DNA from: UBA2266 sp964406945 | Lineage (GTDB): Bacteria; Planctomycetota; Phycisphaerae; Sedimentisphaerales; Anaerobacaceae | Assembly (NCBI GenBank): GCA_964406945.1 | Contig: CAYOTO010000004.1 | Span: 62,001 to 126,000 of the forward strand | DNA: 64,000 nt | Direction: 5' to 3' | In this document: positions 1-7,225 of the stretch, in pieces | Position numbering within the stretch: the stretch's first letter is position 1 | How the letters are laid out: each line of letters opens with the position of its first letter | Position numbers and translations under genes: made by a program | The notes under the pieces: generated by a model | The model's input: the letters and a program-made list of their open reading frames with translations, nothing else | The model's database searches: none | Told to the model about the DNA's origin: nothing

Positions 1-444
1 GACATCTCCCATCCGGTGCCGGACCTTACCGGATACATCACCGAGGGCCAGATCGTCTTCGAGCGGGAAATGGACGGCCGTGGAATTTATCCGCCGGTGG
101 CCGGTTTGCCATCCCTGTCGCGTCTTATGAAAGACGGCATCGGCGAGGGTATGACCAGGGAAGACCATCCGCACCTTGCAAGCCAGTTGTTCGCCGCGTA
201 CAGCTACGTAAAAGAGGTAAGGAATCTCGCCTCGGTTATCGGTGAGGAGGAGCTTACGCCCCTCGATCATGACTACCTGGAGTTCGGCAAGCAATTCGAG
301 CAGATGTACGTATCGCAGGCCAAGGACGAAGACCGGAGCATCGAACAGACCCTGGATATCGGCTGGGATGTCCTCAGGGTGCTTCCGACCGACGAACTGC
401 ACAGGCTTACGGACGAGGAAATCGAGAAGTACTACGGCAAATAG
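1..444 (+). CDS. atpB: V-type ATP synthase subunit B, C-terminal part (cut by window start)
   Basis: Non-catalytic nucleotide-binding subunit B of the membrane V/A-type ATPase, which couples ATP hydrolysis or synthesis to H+ or Na+ movement. The reading frame is open from base 1 and reads DISHPVPDLTGYITEGQI, a hallmark of subunit B, followed by PPVAGLPSLSRLMKDGIG and the usual C-terminal helical domain ending in EEIEKYYGK before TAG at 442-444. About 147 residues are present of a usual length near 430-460, so the N-terminal barrel and P-loop region lie upstream of the window. Subunit D follows 12 bp later, the usual B-D order of these operons. The family call is secure; whether the enzyme makes or uses ATP cannot be seen. 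Confidence 0.95.
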   Translation, partial: DISHPVPDLTGYITEGQIVFEREMDGRGIYPPVAGLPSLSRLMKDGIGEGMTREDHPHLASQLFAAYSYVKEVRNLASVIGEEELTPLDHDYLEFGKQFEQMYVSQAKDEDRSIEQTLDIGWDVLRVLPTDELHRLTDEEIEKYYGK

Positions 445-456
445 CGGAATGCGAAA

Positions 457-1089
457 ATGGCGCAACTGAACTACGCACCGACGAAAACCAATCTCCTCAA
501 ACTCAGGCAGGACCTCGATCTGGCCCAGCAGGGCTACGAATTGCTGGACCAGAAACGCAACATACTCATAATGGAGTTGCTGTCGATCGTCGACCAGGCC
601 GCGGATTTTCAGAACCGGGTTGAAAAGGAACTCGCCAAAGCGTATAAGGCACTGGAAGAAGCGGTCCTGGATATGGGCAGGCTCAAAGTGCAGTACCTTA
701 CCGGGGCCGTCAACATCAGAACTGATGTAAGAATCCGTTCCAGAAAGGTCATGGGTGTTACGCTGCCGGTAATCGACACCAGTTTCGAAGAGCGAGCACC
801 CTACTTCAGCCCGATTGGGACTACTTTCTGGATCGACAGCTCACTGGAACATTTCAAAGAAGTGCTTAAGCTGCTGGGCAAACTGGCTGAATTGAAAATA
901 TCTGTGTTGCGGCTGGCAAACGAGGTTAAAAAGACTATCAGAAAAGTAAATGCCCTGGAAAAAATAGCGGTTCCCGACCTCAAGGACACCGTTCACTATG
1001 TCCAGGGCAGGCTCGAAGAGAACGAAAGGGATATGTTCGTCCTCATGAAGATGGTCAAACGCAATCTGGAACGTCGTAAGAGATCCTAA
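457..1089 (+). CDS. atpD: V-type ATP synthase subunit D
   Basis: Central-stalk subunit D (210 aa), the rotor shaft that turns inside the A3B3 head. It has the expected N-terminal pattern APTKTNLLKLRQDLDLAQQG followed by a long helical region and ends in a helix with ERDMFVLMKMVKRNLERRKR; the length is normal for the family. It starts 12 bp after subunit B and is presumably co-transcribed and translationally linked. No other V-ATPase subunits follow, so the remaining genes must lie upstream of the window. Confidence 0.95.
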   Translation: MAQLNYAPTKTNLLKLRQDLDLAQQGYELLDQKRNILIMELLSIVDQAADFQNRVEKELAKAYKALEEAVLDMGRLKVQYLTGAVNIRTDVRIRSRKVMGVTLPVIDTSFEERAPYFSPIGTTFWIDSSLEHFKEVLKLLGKLAELKISVLRLANEVKKTIRKVNALEKIAVPDLKDTVHYVQGRLEENERDMFVLMKMVKRNLERRKRS

Positions 1090-1102
1090 TCGGAGACCGA
1101 CC

Positions 1103-1591
1103 GTGAGCAGTCCAATCAAAAAAATGATGGTTTATGTCGACGGAACCGAGCAGTCGGTAACCGCCGCCAGATATGCAATCTGTCTGGCCTCGTTTTCGGG
1201 GGCCGAACTTATTGCCCACTATGTAATCAATACGCGCGCTATCGAAGACCTGCTGAAGGCAAAGATTTTTATGAAAGACGAGCAGCTCGAGTACGAGCGC
1301 GACATGACCGAAAACGCCGACCGGTACCTGAGCTACATCAGGAAACTGGGCGCTGAAAAAGGCTTGACTATCAGAGAAAAATGCAGCAGAGGCAGTGTCC
1401 ATCAGGAGGTGGTCAATTCGATAAAAGAAGAGCAGGTGGACCTGCTTGTGGTCGGAGAGCTGTCGCACGTTCGCAGTCGAAGAGACGAGCTATACGACGA
1501 ATCCGAACGGGCGATGCGCACCAGCCCCTGCTCGGTCCTTATTGTAAAGGACGAAGATTATGTTTACGAGTTGTATGACGCACTCGAATAG
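1103..1591 (+). CDS. UspA-family universal stress protein
   Basis: Single-domain universal stress protein (162 aa) with the Usp alpha/beta fold: N-terminal beta strand KKMMVYVDGTEQSVTAARYA, a middle VDLLVVGE strand and a final SPCSVLIVKDE strand. The start is GTG at 1103 with a CGGAGA ribosome site upstream. ATP-binding members carry G-x2-G-x9-G-S/T; here the stretch after VVG reads ELSHVRSRRDE and the final residues are MRTSPC, so the nucleotide-binding glycines are largely lost and the protein may not bind ATP. It lies 13 bp after V-ATPase subunit D and is likely in the same operon. A regulatory or protective role for the ATPase is only an inference. Confidence 0.85.
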   Translation: MSSPIKKMMVYVDGTEQSVTAARYAICLASFSGAELIAHYVINTRAIEDLLKAKIFMKDEQLEYERDMTENADRYLSYIRKLGAEKGLTIREKCSRGSVHQEVVNSIKEEQVDLLVVGELSHVRSRRDELYDESERAMRTSPCSVLIVKDEDYVYELYDALE

Positions 1592-1640
1592 GAAACCGAC
1601 GGCAGCTTAATCAGGCCTATTTTATGAGGAGACGCGTGGA

Positions 1641-2090
1641 ATGTCGTTAATTGATCTGACTACAGAGGAAATCGTCAAGACGCCTATGGATGCCAAAGAC
1701 AAGGCCGATGTCTTGCGAGAACTCGTCCAGATACTCAAGGATGCCGGACAAATCGATGATTATGATGCGGTGCTCAAAGCGGTGCAGGACCGTGAGGACA
1801 AACAGAGCACCGGCCTGGAGGACGGAATAGCGGTTCCGCACGGCAAAACCGACGCGGTATCGAGTTTGAAGCTGGCCATCGGCATATCGCCGCAGGGCAT
1901 TGAGTTCGGCTCGATAGACGGCAAGCCCTCCAAGTTGTTCTTCCTGCTGGTGGCGTCGCCTACATTTTCGGGTCCTCACGTCGCCGCACTTGCCGAGATC
2001 GCCAAACTCGCCCGTTCGAAGGCCTTCTGCAACGCACTGGTAAATGCCGAATCGGCAAGCGAAGTGGTCGAACTGATCAAGGGCGACTGA
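1641..2090 (+). CDS. PTS EIIA-type protein (fructose/nitrogen PTS family)
   Basis: A 149-aa EIIA domain of the PtsN/fructose class, which accepts phosphate from HPr-type donors on a histidine. The active-site motif is visible as IAVPHGKTDAV, followed by the typical KLAIGISPQGIEFGS and KLFFLLVASP segments. There is no EIIB or EIIC partner nearby, and it sits behind the V-ATPase/Usp genes, which favours a regulatory (PtsN-like) rather than a sugar-transport role; that is inference. The start is ATG at 1641 with GAGGAGA upstream. Confidence 0.9.
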   Translation: MSLIDLTTEEIVKTPMDAKDKADVLRELVQILKDAGQIDDYDAVLKAVQDREDKQSTGLEDGIAVPHGKTDAVSSLKLAIGISPQGIEFGSIDGKPSKLFFLLVASPTFSGPHVAALAEIAKLARSKAFCNALVNAESASEVVELIKGD

Positions 2091-2159
2091 ATTGTATCGT
2101 GAACGCCGCATGCGAATCGCCGGATTCATGGCTGCGGCCGGACAAAAACGGAGGCAACA

Positions 2160-3605
2160 GTGAACATAAGCAGACGCGGTTTCCTCAAGGCAGCCGGCGC
2201 AGGGATATGTCTGGCGACTTCTGGCCTTTCATCAATGCGGGCTTCATCGCAGTCCAAAAAGCCCAACATTGTCCTCTGCATGGCAGACGACCAGGGCTGG
2301 GGCGACATGGCGTACAACGGCCACCCGAAACTCAAGACACCGAACTTCGACGCAATGGCCGCCGAGGCGCTTCGTTTCGATCGTTTCTACGCCGCAGCGC
2401 CTGTTTGTTCGCCCACCAGAGCCAGTGTAATGACAGGCAGACATCCCAACAGGATGGGCTGCTTCAAATGGGGTCATTCACTGCGCCCGCAGGAAATAAC
2501 AGTTGCCGAAGCCCTCAAAAAAGCCGGCTATGTGACAGGTCATTTCGGCAAGTGGCATCTCGGATCCGTTTGTAAAGGCAGTCCGGTCAATCCGGGTGCC
2601 AGCGGCTTCGACGAGTGGCTTTCGGCGCCGAACTTCTTCGACAACGATCCGATCCTCAGCCGTGAAGGAACTGCGGTGCAAACCGAAGGCGAAAGCTCGA
2701 TGGTAACCGTCGATGCCGCCATAGAGTTCATCCGCAAACATTCGAATTCAGACAAGCCGTTTCTGGCGGTGGTCTGGTTCGGTTCGCCCCACGGTCCGCA
2801 CAGAGCTGTCGAACGCGATCGAGAGCCATACGAATCGGAGCCGGAGAGATTTCAGCATTTCTATGGTGAAATAACCGGGATGGACCGTGCGTTCGGTAAG
2901 CTGCGCCGGGAATTGAGAAAACTGGACGATTATGAGAATACTATTCTCTGGTACTGCAGCGACAACGGCGGCCTGCCTGGAGTGGGTTCGACCGGCGGCC
3001 GTGCAAACAAAGGCAGTATCTACGAGGGTGGGCTTCGAGTGCCTGCAATTCTCGAATGGCCCGCCAGGCTCCCCCAGTCCGGAGTAACCGACCTGCCCTG
3101 CAACACGTGCGATATCTACCCCACTCTGCTGGATATTGCCGGAATTGCTATGGCCGATCAGCCCCCTCTGGACGGCGTAAGCCTGACAGGTCTGATCCGG
3201 GGCAAAATGAAGCGTCGGCCCAAACCGATGGGTTTCTGGAGTTATCCCATTGGCGGCATCAGCACGCCCAGCGCCCGGTGGATGAAATCGCTTCTGGAGG
3301 CCCAGAATGCGGGCAAAGATGTGGACGATCCGAAAAGGTTGAGGCTGGATGCAGGCCAGATCAAGAAACACTACCCCACCGACTCTTTTCCCGGGCATTC
3401 CGCGTGGCTCGACTGGCCGTGGAAACTGCACCGCATACAGAAGAACAGCGGCGTCAGATTCGAACTGTACAACCTTGAAAAAGACCCGCTCGAAAAGCAC
3501 GATGTACTCAAAGACGAGCCCGACCGGACCGCGTCTATGAAAGCCGGACTTAAAAGCTGGCTGAAGTCAGTGGTAAACAGTCTCAACGGCGAGGACTACG
3601 CTTAG
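2160..3605 (+). CDS. Tat-exported sulfatase, arylsulfatase family
   Basis: Type I sulfatase of 481 aa that would remove sulfate esters, probably from sulfated polysaccharides outside the cytoplasm. The N-terminus has a twin-arginine signal (SRRGFLKAAGAG, residues 4-15). The fold starts with NIVLCMADDQGWGDM, whose Asp residues bind Ca2+. The formylglycine motif is CSPTRASVMTGR with Cys83, so maturation by a formylglycine-generating enzyme is expected. FGKWHLGS near 121 and a later SDNGG are further conserved active-site segments. The GTG start is supported by GGAGG 5-6 bases upstream. It overlaps the convergent glycerate kinase gene by 4 bases at the stops. The exact substrate cannot be told. 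Confidence 0.95.
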   Translation: MNISRRGFLKAAGAGICLATSGLSSMRASSQSKKPNIVLCMADDQGWGDMAYNGHPKLKTPNFDAMAAEALRFDRFYAAAPVCSPTRASVMTGRHPNRMGCFKWGHSLRPQEITVAEALKKAGYVTGHFGKWHLGSVCKGSPVNPGASGFDEWLSAPNFFDNDPILSREGTAVQTEGESSMVTVDAAIEFIRKHSNSDKPFLAVVWFGSPHGPHRAVERDREPYESEPERFQHFYGEITGMDRAFGKLRRELRKLDDYENTILWYCSDNGGLPGVGSTGGRANKGSIYEGGLRVPAILEWPARLPQSGVTDLPCNTCDIYPTLLDIAGIAMADQPPLDGVSLTGLIRGKMKRRPKPMGFWSYPIGGISTPSARWMKSLLEAQNAGKDVDDPKRLRLDAGQIKKHYPTDSFPGHSAWLDWPWKLHRIQKNSGVRFELYNLEKDPLEKHDVLKDEPDRTASMKAGLKSWLKSVVNSLNGEDYA

Positions 3606-4735
3606 TCGCCCGTTCCCTGGAGCCATCGCCCGGCGAATCTGTGCGACGCCAGCCGCAGACATTCGGCGGCATGGGACAGCGCGCACTCTTCGGACATACC
3701 GCCGCTGCTGCATGCCACTGCCGCGTGAATTCCCAACTGCCGGTATGCCGATTCGGACAGGGCGAGTTGACCGGCGATTACCCCCACCCGCACGCCGTAT
3801 TCTCGAGCCATCCCGGCAACGCCCGCTGCAACCTTTCCCCGCAGCGACTGCTCATCGAAGCAGCCTTCTCCGGTAATAATCCAATCGGCCGAGGCCAATT
3901 CCCCCTCCAACCCACTGCGATGGAGGATTGTTTCTATGCCCGAGACTATCCTACCGTTCATGAATACTGCGGCTCCGGCGCCAAGTCCCCCCGCTGCGCC
4001 GCCACCGGGCAAATCGGCTATTTCGGGGCCGATCTGAGTTGAAACCAGGTGCGCCAGGTGTTCCAGATTGTGTTCGAGCTGCTGGACCATCGCAGCATCG
4101 GCTCCCTTTTGAGGAGCATAAACCCTTGCCGCGCCGTTTTGCCCGCACAGTGGATTATCAACATCGCAAAGGACACGAACAGGCGGCAGATTTAAATCGT
4201 CGGGCGCAATAATACGGAAGATGCCGGAGATTGGACCGCCTCCGTACGCAACCGGCCGGCCATCCTCGTCCAGGAACCGCCAACCGAGTGCAGACGCCGC
4301 CCCCACTCCGCCGTCCACCGTAGCGCTGCCGCCGATCGCCAGCAGAACCTCTCCTGCCCCGTATTGCACGGCCTCTTCTATCAGCTCGCCGGTTCCGTAG
4401 GTAGTCGTGTTGAGCGGATTCATCTGGTTAGGGGTCAGAAGTTCCAGACCGCTTGCGGACGCCATTTCGACAAGTGCCGATTCATCTTCCTCGAACCATG
4501 CAAATCCCGCTTCGACCCGCATATCGGGCAGAGGCCCCATCACTGAACGCTCGATCCATTGACCGCCCCTGGAAGCCATCATCGCAACCGCCGTTCCCTC
4601 ACCGCCGTCGGCCATCGGCTTAACGATTACGTCCGCATCGGGAACGACTTCAACAATTCCATCAGCGATGATGCGACAGGCGTCGGTCGCTTTCAGCGTC
4701 CCCTTAAACGAATCGCTTGCGATAATTATCTTCAC
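3602..4735 (-). CDS. Glycerate kinase (GlxK/GarK family)
   Basis: Glycerate 2-kinase family enzyme (about 377 aa) phosphorylating D-glycerate with ATP. Family features are the N-terminus KIIIASDSFKGTLKATDA, MADGGEGTA, a central GELIEEAVQYGAGEVLLAIGGSATVDGG-type segment, LPGGGAAGGLGAG and ITGEGCFDEQSLRGKV. A GTG at 4735 gives the usual start (KIIIASD) and has AAGGA five bases upstream; a GTG at 4750 would overlap the upstream stop but lacks a ribosome site. It is the last gene of the sulfide-assimilation operon, 11 bp after COG2122. A link between glycerate and homocysteine synthesis is not obvious, so it may be only a passenger. Confidence 0.9.
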   Translation of the reverse strand: MKIIIASDSFKGTLKATDACRIIADGIVEVVPDADVIVKPMADGGEGTAVAMMASRGGQWIERSVMGPLPDMRVEAGFAWFEEDESALVEMASASGLELLTPNQMNPLNTTTYGTGELIEEAVQYGAGEVLLAIGGSATVDGGVGAASALGWRFLDEDGRPVAYGGGPISGIFRIIAPDDLNLPPVRVLCDVDNPLCGQNGAARVYAPQKGADAAMVQQLEHNLEHLAHLVSTQIGPEIADLPGGGAAGGLGAGAAVFMNGRIVSGIETILHRSGLEGELASADWIITGEGCFDEQSLRGKVAAGVAGMAREYGVRVGVIAGQLALSESAYRQLGIHAAVACSSGGMSEECALSHAAECLRLASHRFAGRWLQGTGD

Positions 4736-4746
4736 CGTCTTCCTTC

Positions 4747-5439
4747 TCACTTCAAACGAACAAGGTCGGGCAGTTTTCCGGCGAGCCCCACCCGGTCATC
4801 TTTGACGATAAGTACTCCACTGATTCCGGCGATTGCACAAATCCGCTCCAGCGCCCGGTCGACGTCCTCCGGGCTCTTCACAAGATTCGCAGCCTGTGTT
4901 GCGGCCGCATCGGCCAGCGCCGCATCGGACGCAACCACCGTAGCCAGATCACAGGATCCCAGGCTTTGCGAATGGCCCATGTGCCCGGACGATGAACAGA
5001 TCGCCAGTGGCGTGTCTTGCGGCCTCACTGAAAACGCAAGTTCATCAGGCAAGCCGGCCGGGCCGGTATAGAGTCCTATGACTACTCTGGACGCGGCCTT
5101 GACGTAGATGTCGCCGCCGTTATCTACGATCACCTCCGATGCACCGGCTTGCAGCCCTGCTTCGCCCGCAAGCTGGGCCATGCAGCCGGCCACCGCCGCC
5201 ATCGGCCCCACGCCTACGCACCCGGCTGCAAAAGCCATTCGACTAACCGCGTCAGGTGCATTATCAGAAATTTTTACCGGCGACAGAGAACGGCCGAACG
5301 AACGGTGCAACTCGATATACTTCTCAAGTATGTGACGCTCACGGACAATCTCTCTGGTAACTGCATCAAACTCCCTGCAGCAGATATTGAATACGGCCTC
5401 TTTATACTGAAATGCTCGGTACGTCCGTTTGTCAACCAT
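4747..5439 (-). CDS. UPF0280/COG2122 protein, likely sulfide-assimilation factor
   Basis: A 230-aa UPF0280 family protein, related in fold to ApbE/FAD-binding proteins. Conserved stretches include MAFAAGCVGVGPMAAVAGCM near 90-110, ASEVIVDNGGDIYVKA and ICSSSGHMGHS followed by VVASDAALADAAAT. The start is the ATG at 5439, because the longer frame runs into the ferredoxin gene. It lies 23 bp behind the NIL-ferredoxin gene. In methanogens COG2122 and the COG1900/NIL-ferredoxin pair are linked to homocysteine synthesis from sulfide; the same three genes side by side here support the same role. Its chemical step is not known to me. Confidence 0.85.
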   Translation of the reverse strand: MVDKRTYRAFQYKEAVFNICCREFDAVTREIVRERHILEKYIELHRSFGRSLSPVKISDNAPDAVSRMAFAAGCVGVGPMAAVAGCMAQLAGEAGLQAGASEVIVDNGGDIYVKAASRVVIGLYTGPAGLPDELAFSVRPQDTPLAICSSSGHMGHSQSLGSCDLATVVASDAALADAAATQAANLVKSPEDVDRALERICAIAGISGVLIVKDDRVGLAGKLPDLVRLK

Positions 5440-5462
5440 GGCAATCGTCCGGCCGTACGAGA

Positions 5463-5882
5463 TTAAAACGCCGATGCACACGCACCGTACGGACAGACGC
5501 GAATACAGCCAAGACATTCTATGCAGTCGGTGTCGTTGTATTCGACCTTCCGCGTCGCTTCGTCTTCGATGTACAGCGCACCGGTCGGGCAGTGCGTAAC
5601 GCAGTGGCCGCAGTGGGTGCATCGATCCTCATCGCGGGTAAGCCCCTTGCCCGTTTCGTTGATCGAAACGTCGAAAGTTCGCAGAAAGCTCATCGCTCCG
5701 TCTATATCGGATTCGCTACCCGTCACATCGAGCACGAGGTACCCCTCTTCTTCGGGAGTCACTTTGGCGCGGTAGACATTGACTTCGAGGTTATGGTCCT
5801 TCACAAGGTGGTATATGATCGGCTTTTCACATTCGCACTTGGGGAAGAACAGCATCAGTTTCTTCGTGATGGTATCGCTCAT
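5463..5882 (-). CDS. NIL domain / 2[4Fe-4S] ferredoxin, homocysteine synthesis partner
   Basis: A 139-aa protein with an N-terminal NIL domain (about residues 8-75, ferredoxin-like fold) and a C-terminal two-cluster ferredoxin: CTHCGHCVTHCP at 88-99 and CIECLGCIRVCP at 120-131. It is the companion electron-transfer or sulfur-handling subunit of COG1900 proteins. The start codon ATG (5882) overlaps the stop of the COG1900 gene as ATGA, indicating tight translational coupling. All eight cluster cysteines are present. It also has a small CEC motif at residues 16-18, which is unusual but not interpretable. Confidence 0.93.
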   Translation of the reverse strand: MSDTITKKLMLFFPKCECEKPIIYHLVKDHNLEVNVYRAKVTPEEEGYLVLDVTGSESDIDGAMSFLRTFDVSINETGKGLTRDEDRCTHCGHCVTHCPTGALYIEDEATRKVEYNDTDCIECLGCIRVCPYGACASAF

Positions 5883-7069
5883 TGCGATTTCTCCCTTACG
5901 ACCAGAGGCTTCATTTTCGAGTTTTTGACAAGCGGAGCAATCGGCTCGGCCAGAGTAAAATCGCCTCGCCTGACTTCGTCCGCAAGTATATGGACGATTT
6001 CCAGGGCCTTGTAGTAACTGCTGAGCGAACCAACTGCAACTTCTTTGCCTTCCACTTCGATTTGACCGCTGCGAAGCTGCTCGTAGTTGACCTGGCATAC
6101 AATTTTGCCCGTATTCTGCGGGTAATCTCCGCCGTAGTCCACCACCGGAGCGAAAATGTCGCGGTCTCTCACGCATGCGCGTTTGAGCACCGTTTCATTG
6201 AGCACGGGAATCGGTACGCCCACTCCCAGAGCCAGTGATATGCCGTACCCCCTCAGGCTCACACCGCGTACGTATTCGCACCGCATCTGCTTCATATCGG
6301 CCGTCAGCGCTAAGGTGCCGGCGCCGCCGGTGGGAACACCTGCCTCGGTTCTTTCGCAATCACCGGCGTGCTGCGTTCCCTCCGAATAAACATGTCCCTG
6401 AGCGCCGGCCAGCCACACTTTCGTGCCCACGCCTATCACATCATAACACGGATCGTTCAGAAGCGGAGAAAGCTGGCCCGCCGAGCAGTAGTTGGCGTTT
6501 TTACGGTGCGGGTCCAGCGTTCCCATGTAGGTATAAATAGTTTTGTCCGAATCGTTAATTGCCACGTTGTAGTTCTGGTAGCAATTGCGCGGATTGGTCA
6601 TGATCGCCTGATTGAGGTCGTCGATCGTGAAATACGTGCGAATCTCCCGCAGGGGATAGCAGTCCGTCCCGTAGGATAACGCAAAAAGCTGAAGCTGCCT
6701 GCCCGCAACCAGATCTTCTATAACGTGGCCGCCGCCGTAGCGGAACTCCCCCGGCGGATACATATTGGCCGGGTCTCCATGGCGAAGCTGTGTGGCGCCC
6801 AGATATACGTCTACCGCCGCGATTCCCGTATAGACCAGCACATCCTCAATCCAGGCCTCCGACATTCGGATTTTGGGCTTCGAGTGGCCGAAGTTCAGGA
6901 AACAGCCCGAAGAGCACATGGGCCCGAACGTAGCCGTGGTGACCACGTCCACCTCCTCGGCGGCCTCGGCCGTACCCTTCTTGTCCACATAATCCATGAT
7001 CTCATCGGCCGTCATGACTACGGCCTTGCCGGACGTGATGCGATCGTTAATCTCTTCATAAGTCTTCAT
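5879..7069 (-). CDS. COG1900 (DUF39) homocysteine biosynthesis protein
   Basis: A 396-aa DUF39 protein. In methanogens this family, with its NIL-ferredoxin partner, converts aspartate semialdehyde and sulfide to homocysteine. Typical features are VTTATFGPMCSSGCFLNFG with Cys52 and Cys56, SEAWIEDVLVYTGIAAVD, ATQLRHGDP, a GGGHVIEDLVAG stretch, and YGTDCYPLREI with Cys137. No CBS domains follow, so this is the short form of the family. It is first in a four-gene minus-strand operon with a good promoter about 110 bp upstream. Aspartate kinase and homoserine dehydrogenase are encoded elsewhere in this window, so the substrate is likely available. Function is by family, not shown here. Confidence 0.93.
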   Translation of the reverse strand: MKTYEEINDRITSGKAVVMTADEIMDYVDKKGTAEAAEEVDVVTTATFGPMCSSGCFLNFGHSKPKIRMSEAWIEDVLVYTGIAAVDVYLGATQLRHGDPANMYPPGEFRYGGGHVIEDLVAGRQLQLFALSYGTDCYPLREIRTYFTIDDLNQAIMTNPRNCYQNYNVAINDSDKTIYTYMGTLDPHRKNANYCSAGQLSPLLNDPCYDVIGVGTKVWLAGAQGHVYSEGTQHAGDCERTEAGVPTGGAGTLALTADMKQMRCEYVRGVSLRGYGISLALGVGVPIPVLNETVLKRACVRDRDIFAPVVDYGGDYPQNTGKIVCQVNYEQLRSGQIEVEGKEVAVGSLSSYYKALEIVHILADEVRRGDFTLAEPIAPLVKNSKMKPLVVREKSQ

Positions 7070-7183
7070 AAGAACATCCTGATAAAAAGCAGCGGCATAT
7101 CCAAGGCGACTCAGATTGAGAAATAGAACTACCCGTGTGGTATAACATCATTAAACCGCTGTACCGAGCATAAATCTGCACAG

Positions 7184-7212
7184 AGTATAAGCCGCATTTA
7201 TAACGTCGTCAA
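7184..7212 (-). promoter_or_regulatory. Sigma-70-like promoter of the sulfide-assimilation operon
   Basis: On the minus strand TTGACG (7212-7207), a 17-bp spacer and TATACT (7189-7184). Transcription would start near 7177, leaving an untranslated leader of about 108 nt before the COG1900 gene. Within this leader CAGCGG and CCGCTG (plus-strand positions 7156-7161 and 7090-7095) can pair over about 60 nt. No known riboswitch was recognised. Confidence 0.6.
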
Positions 7213-7225
7213 CTTTCGACATGCA

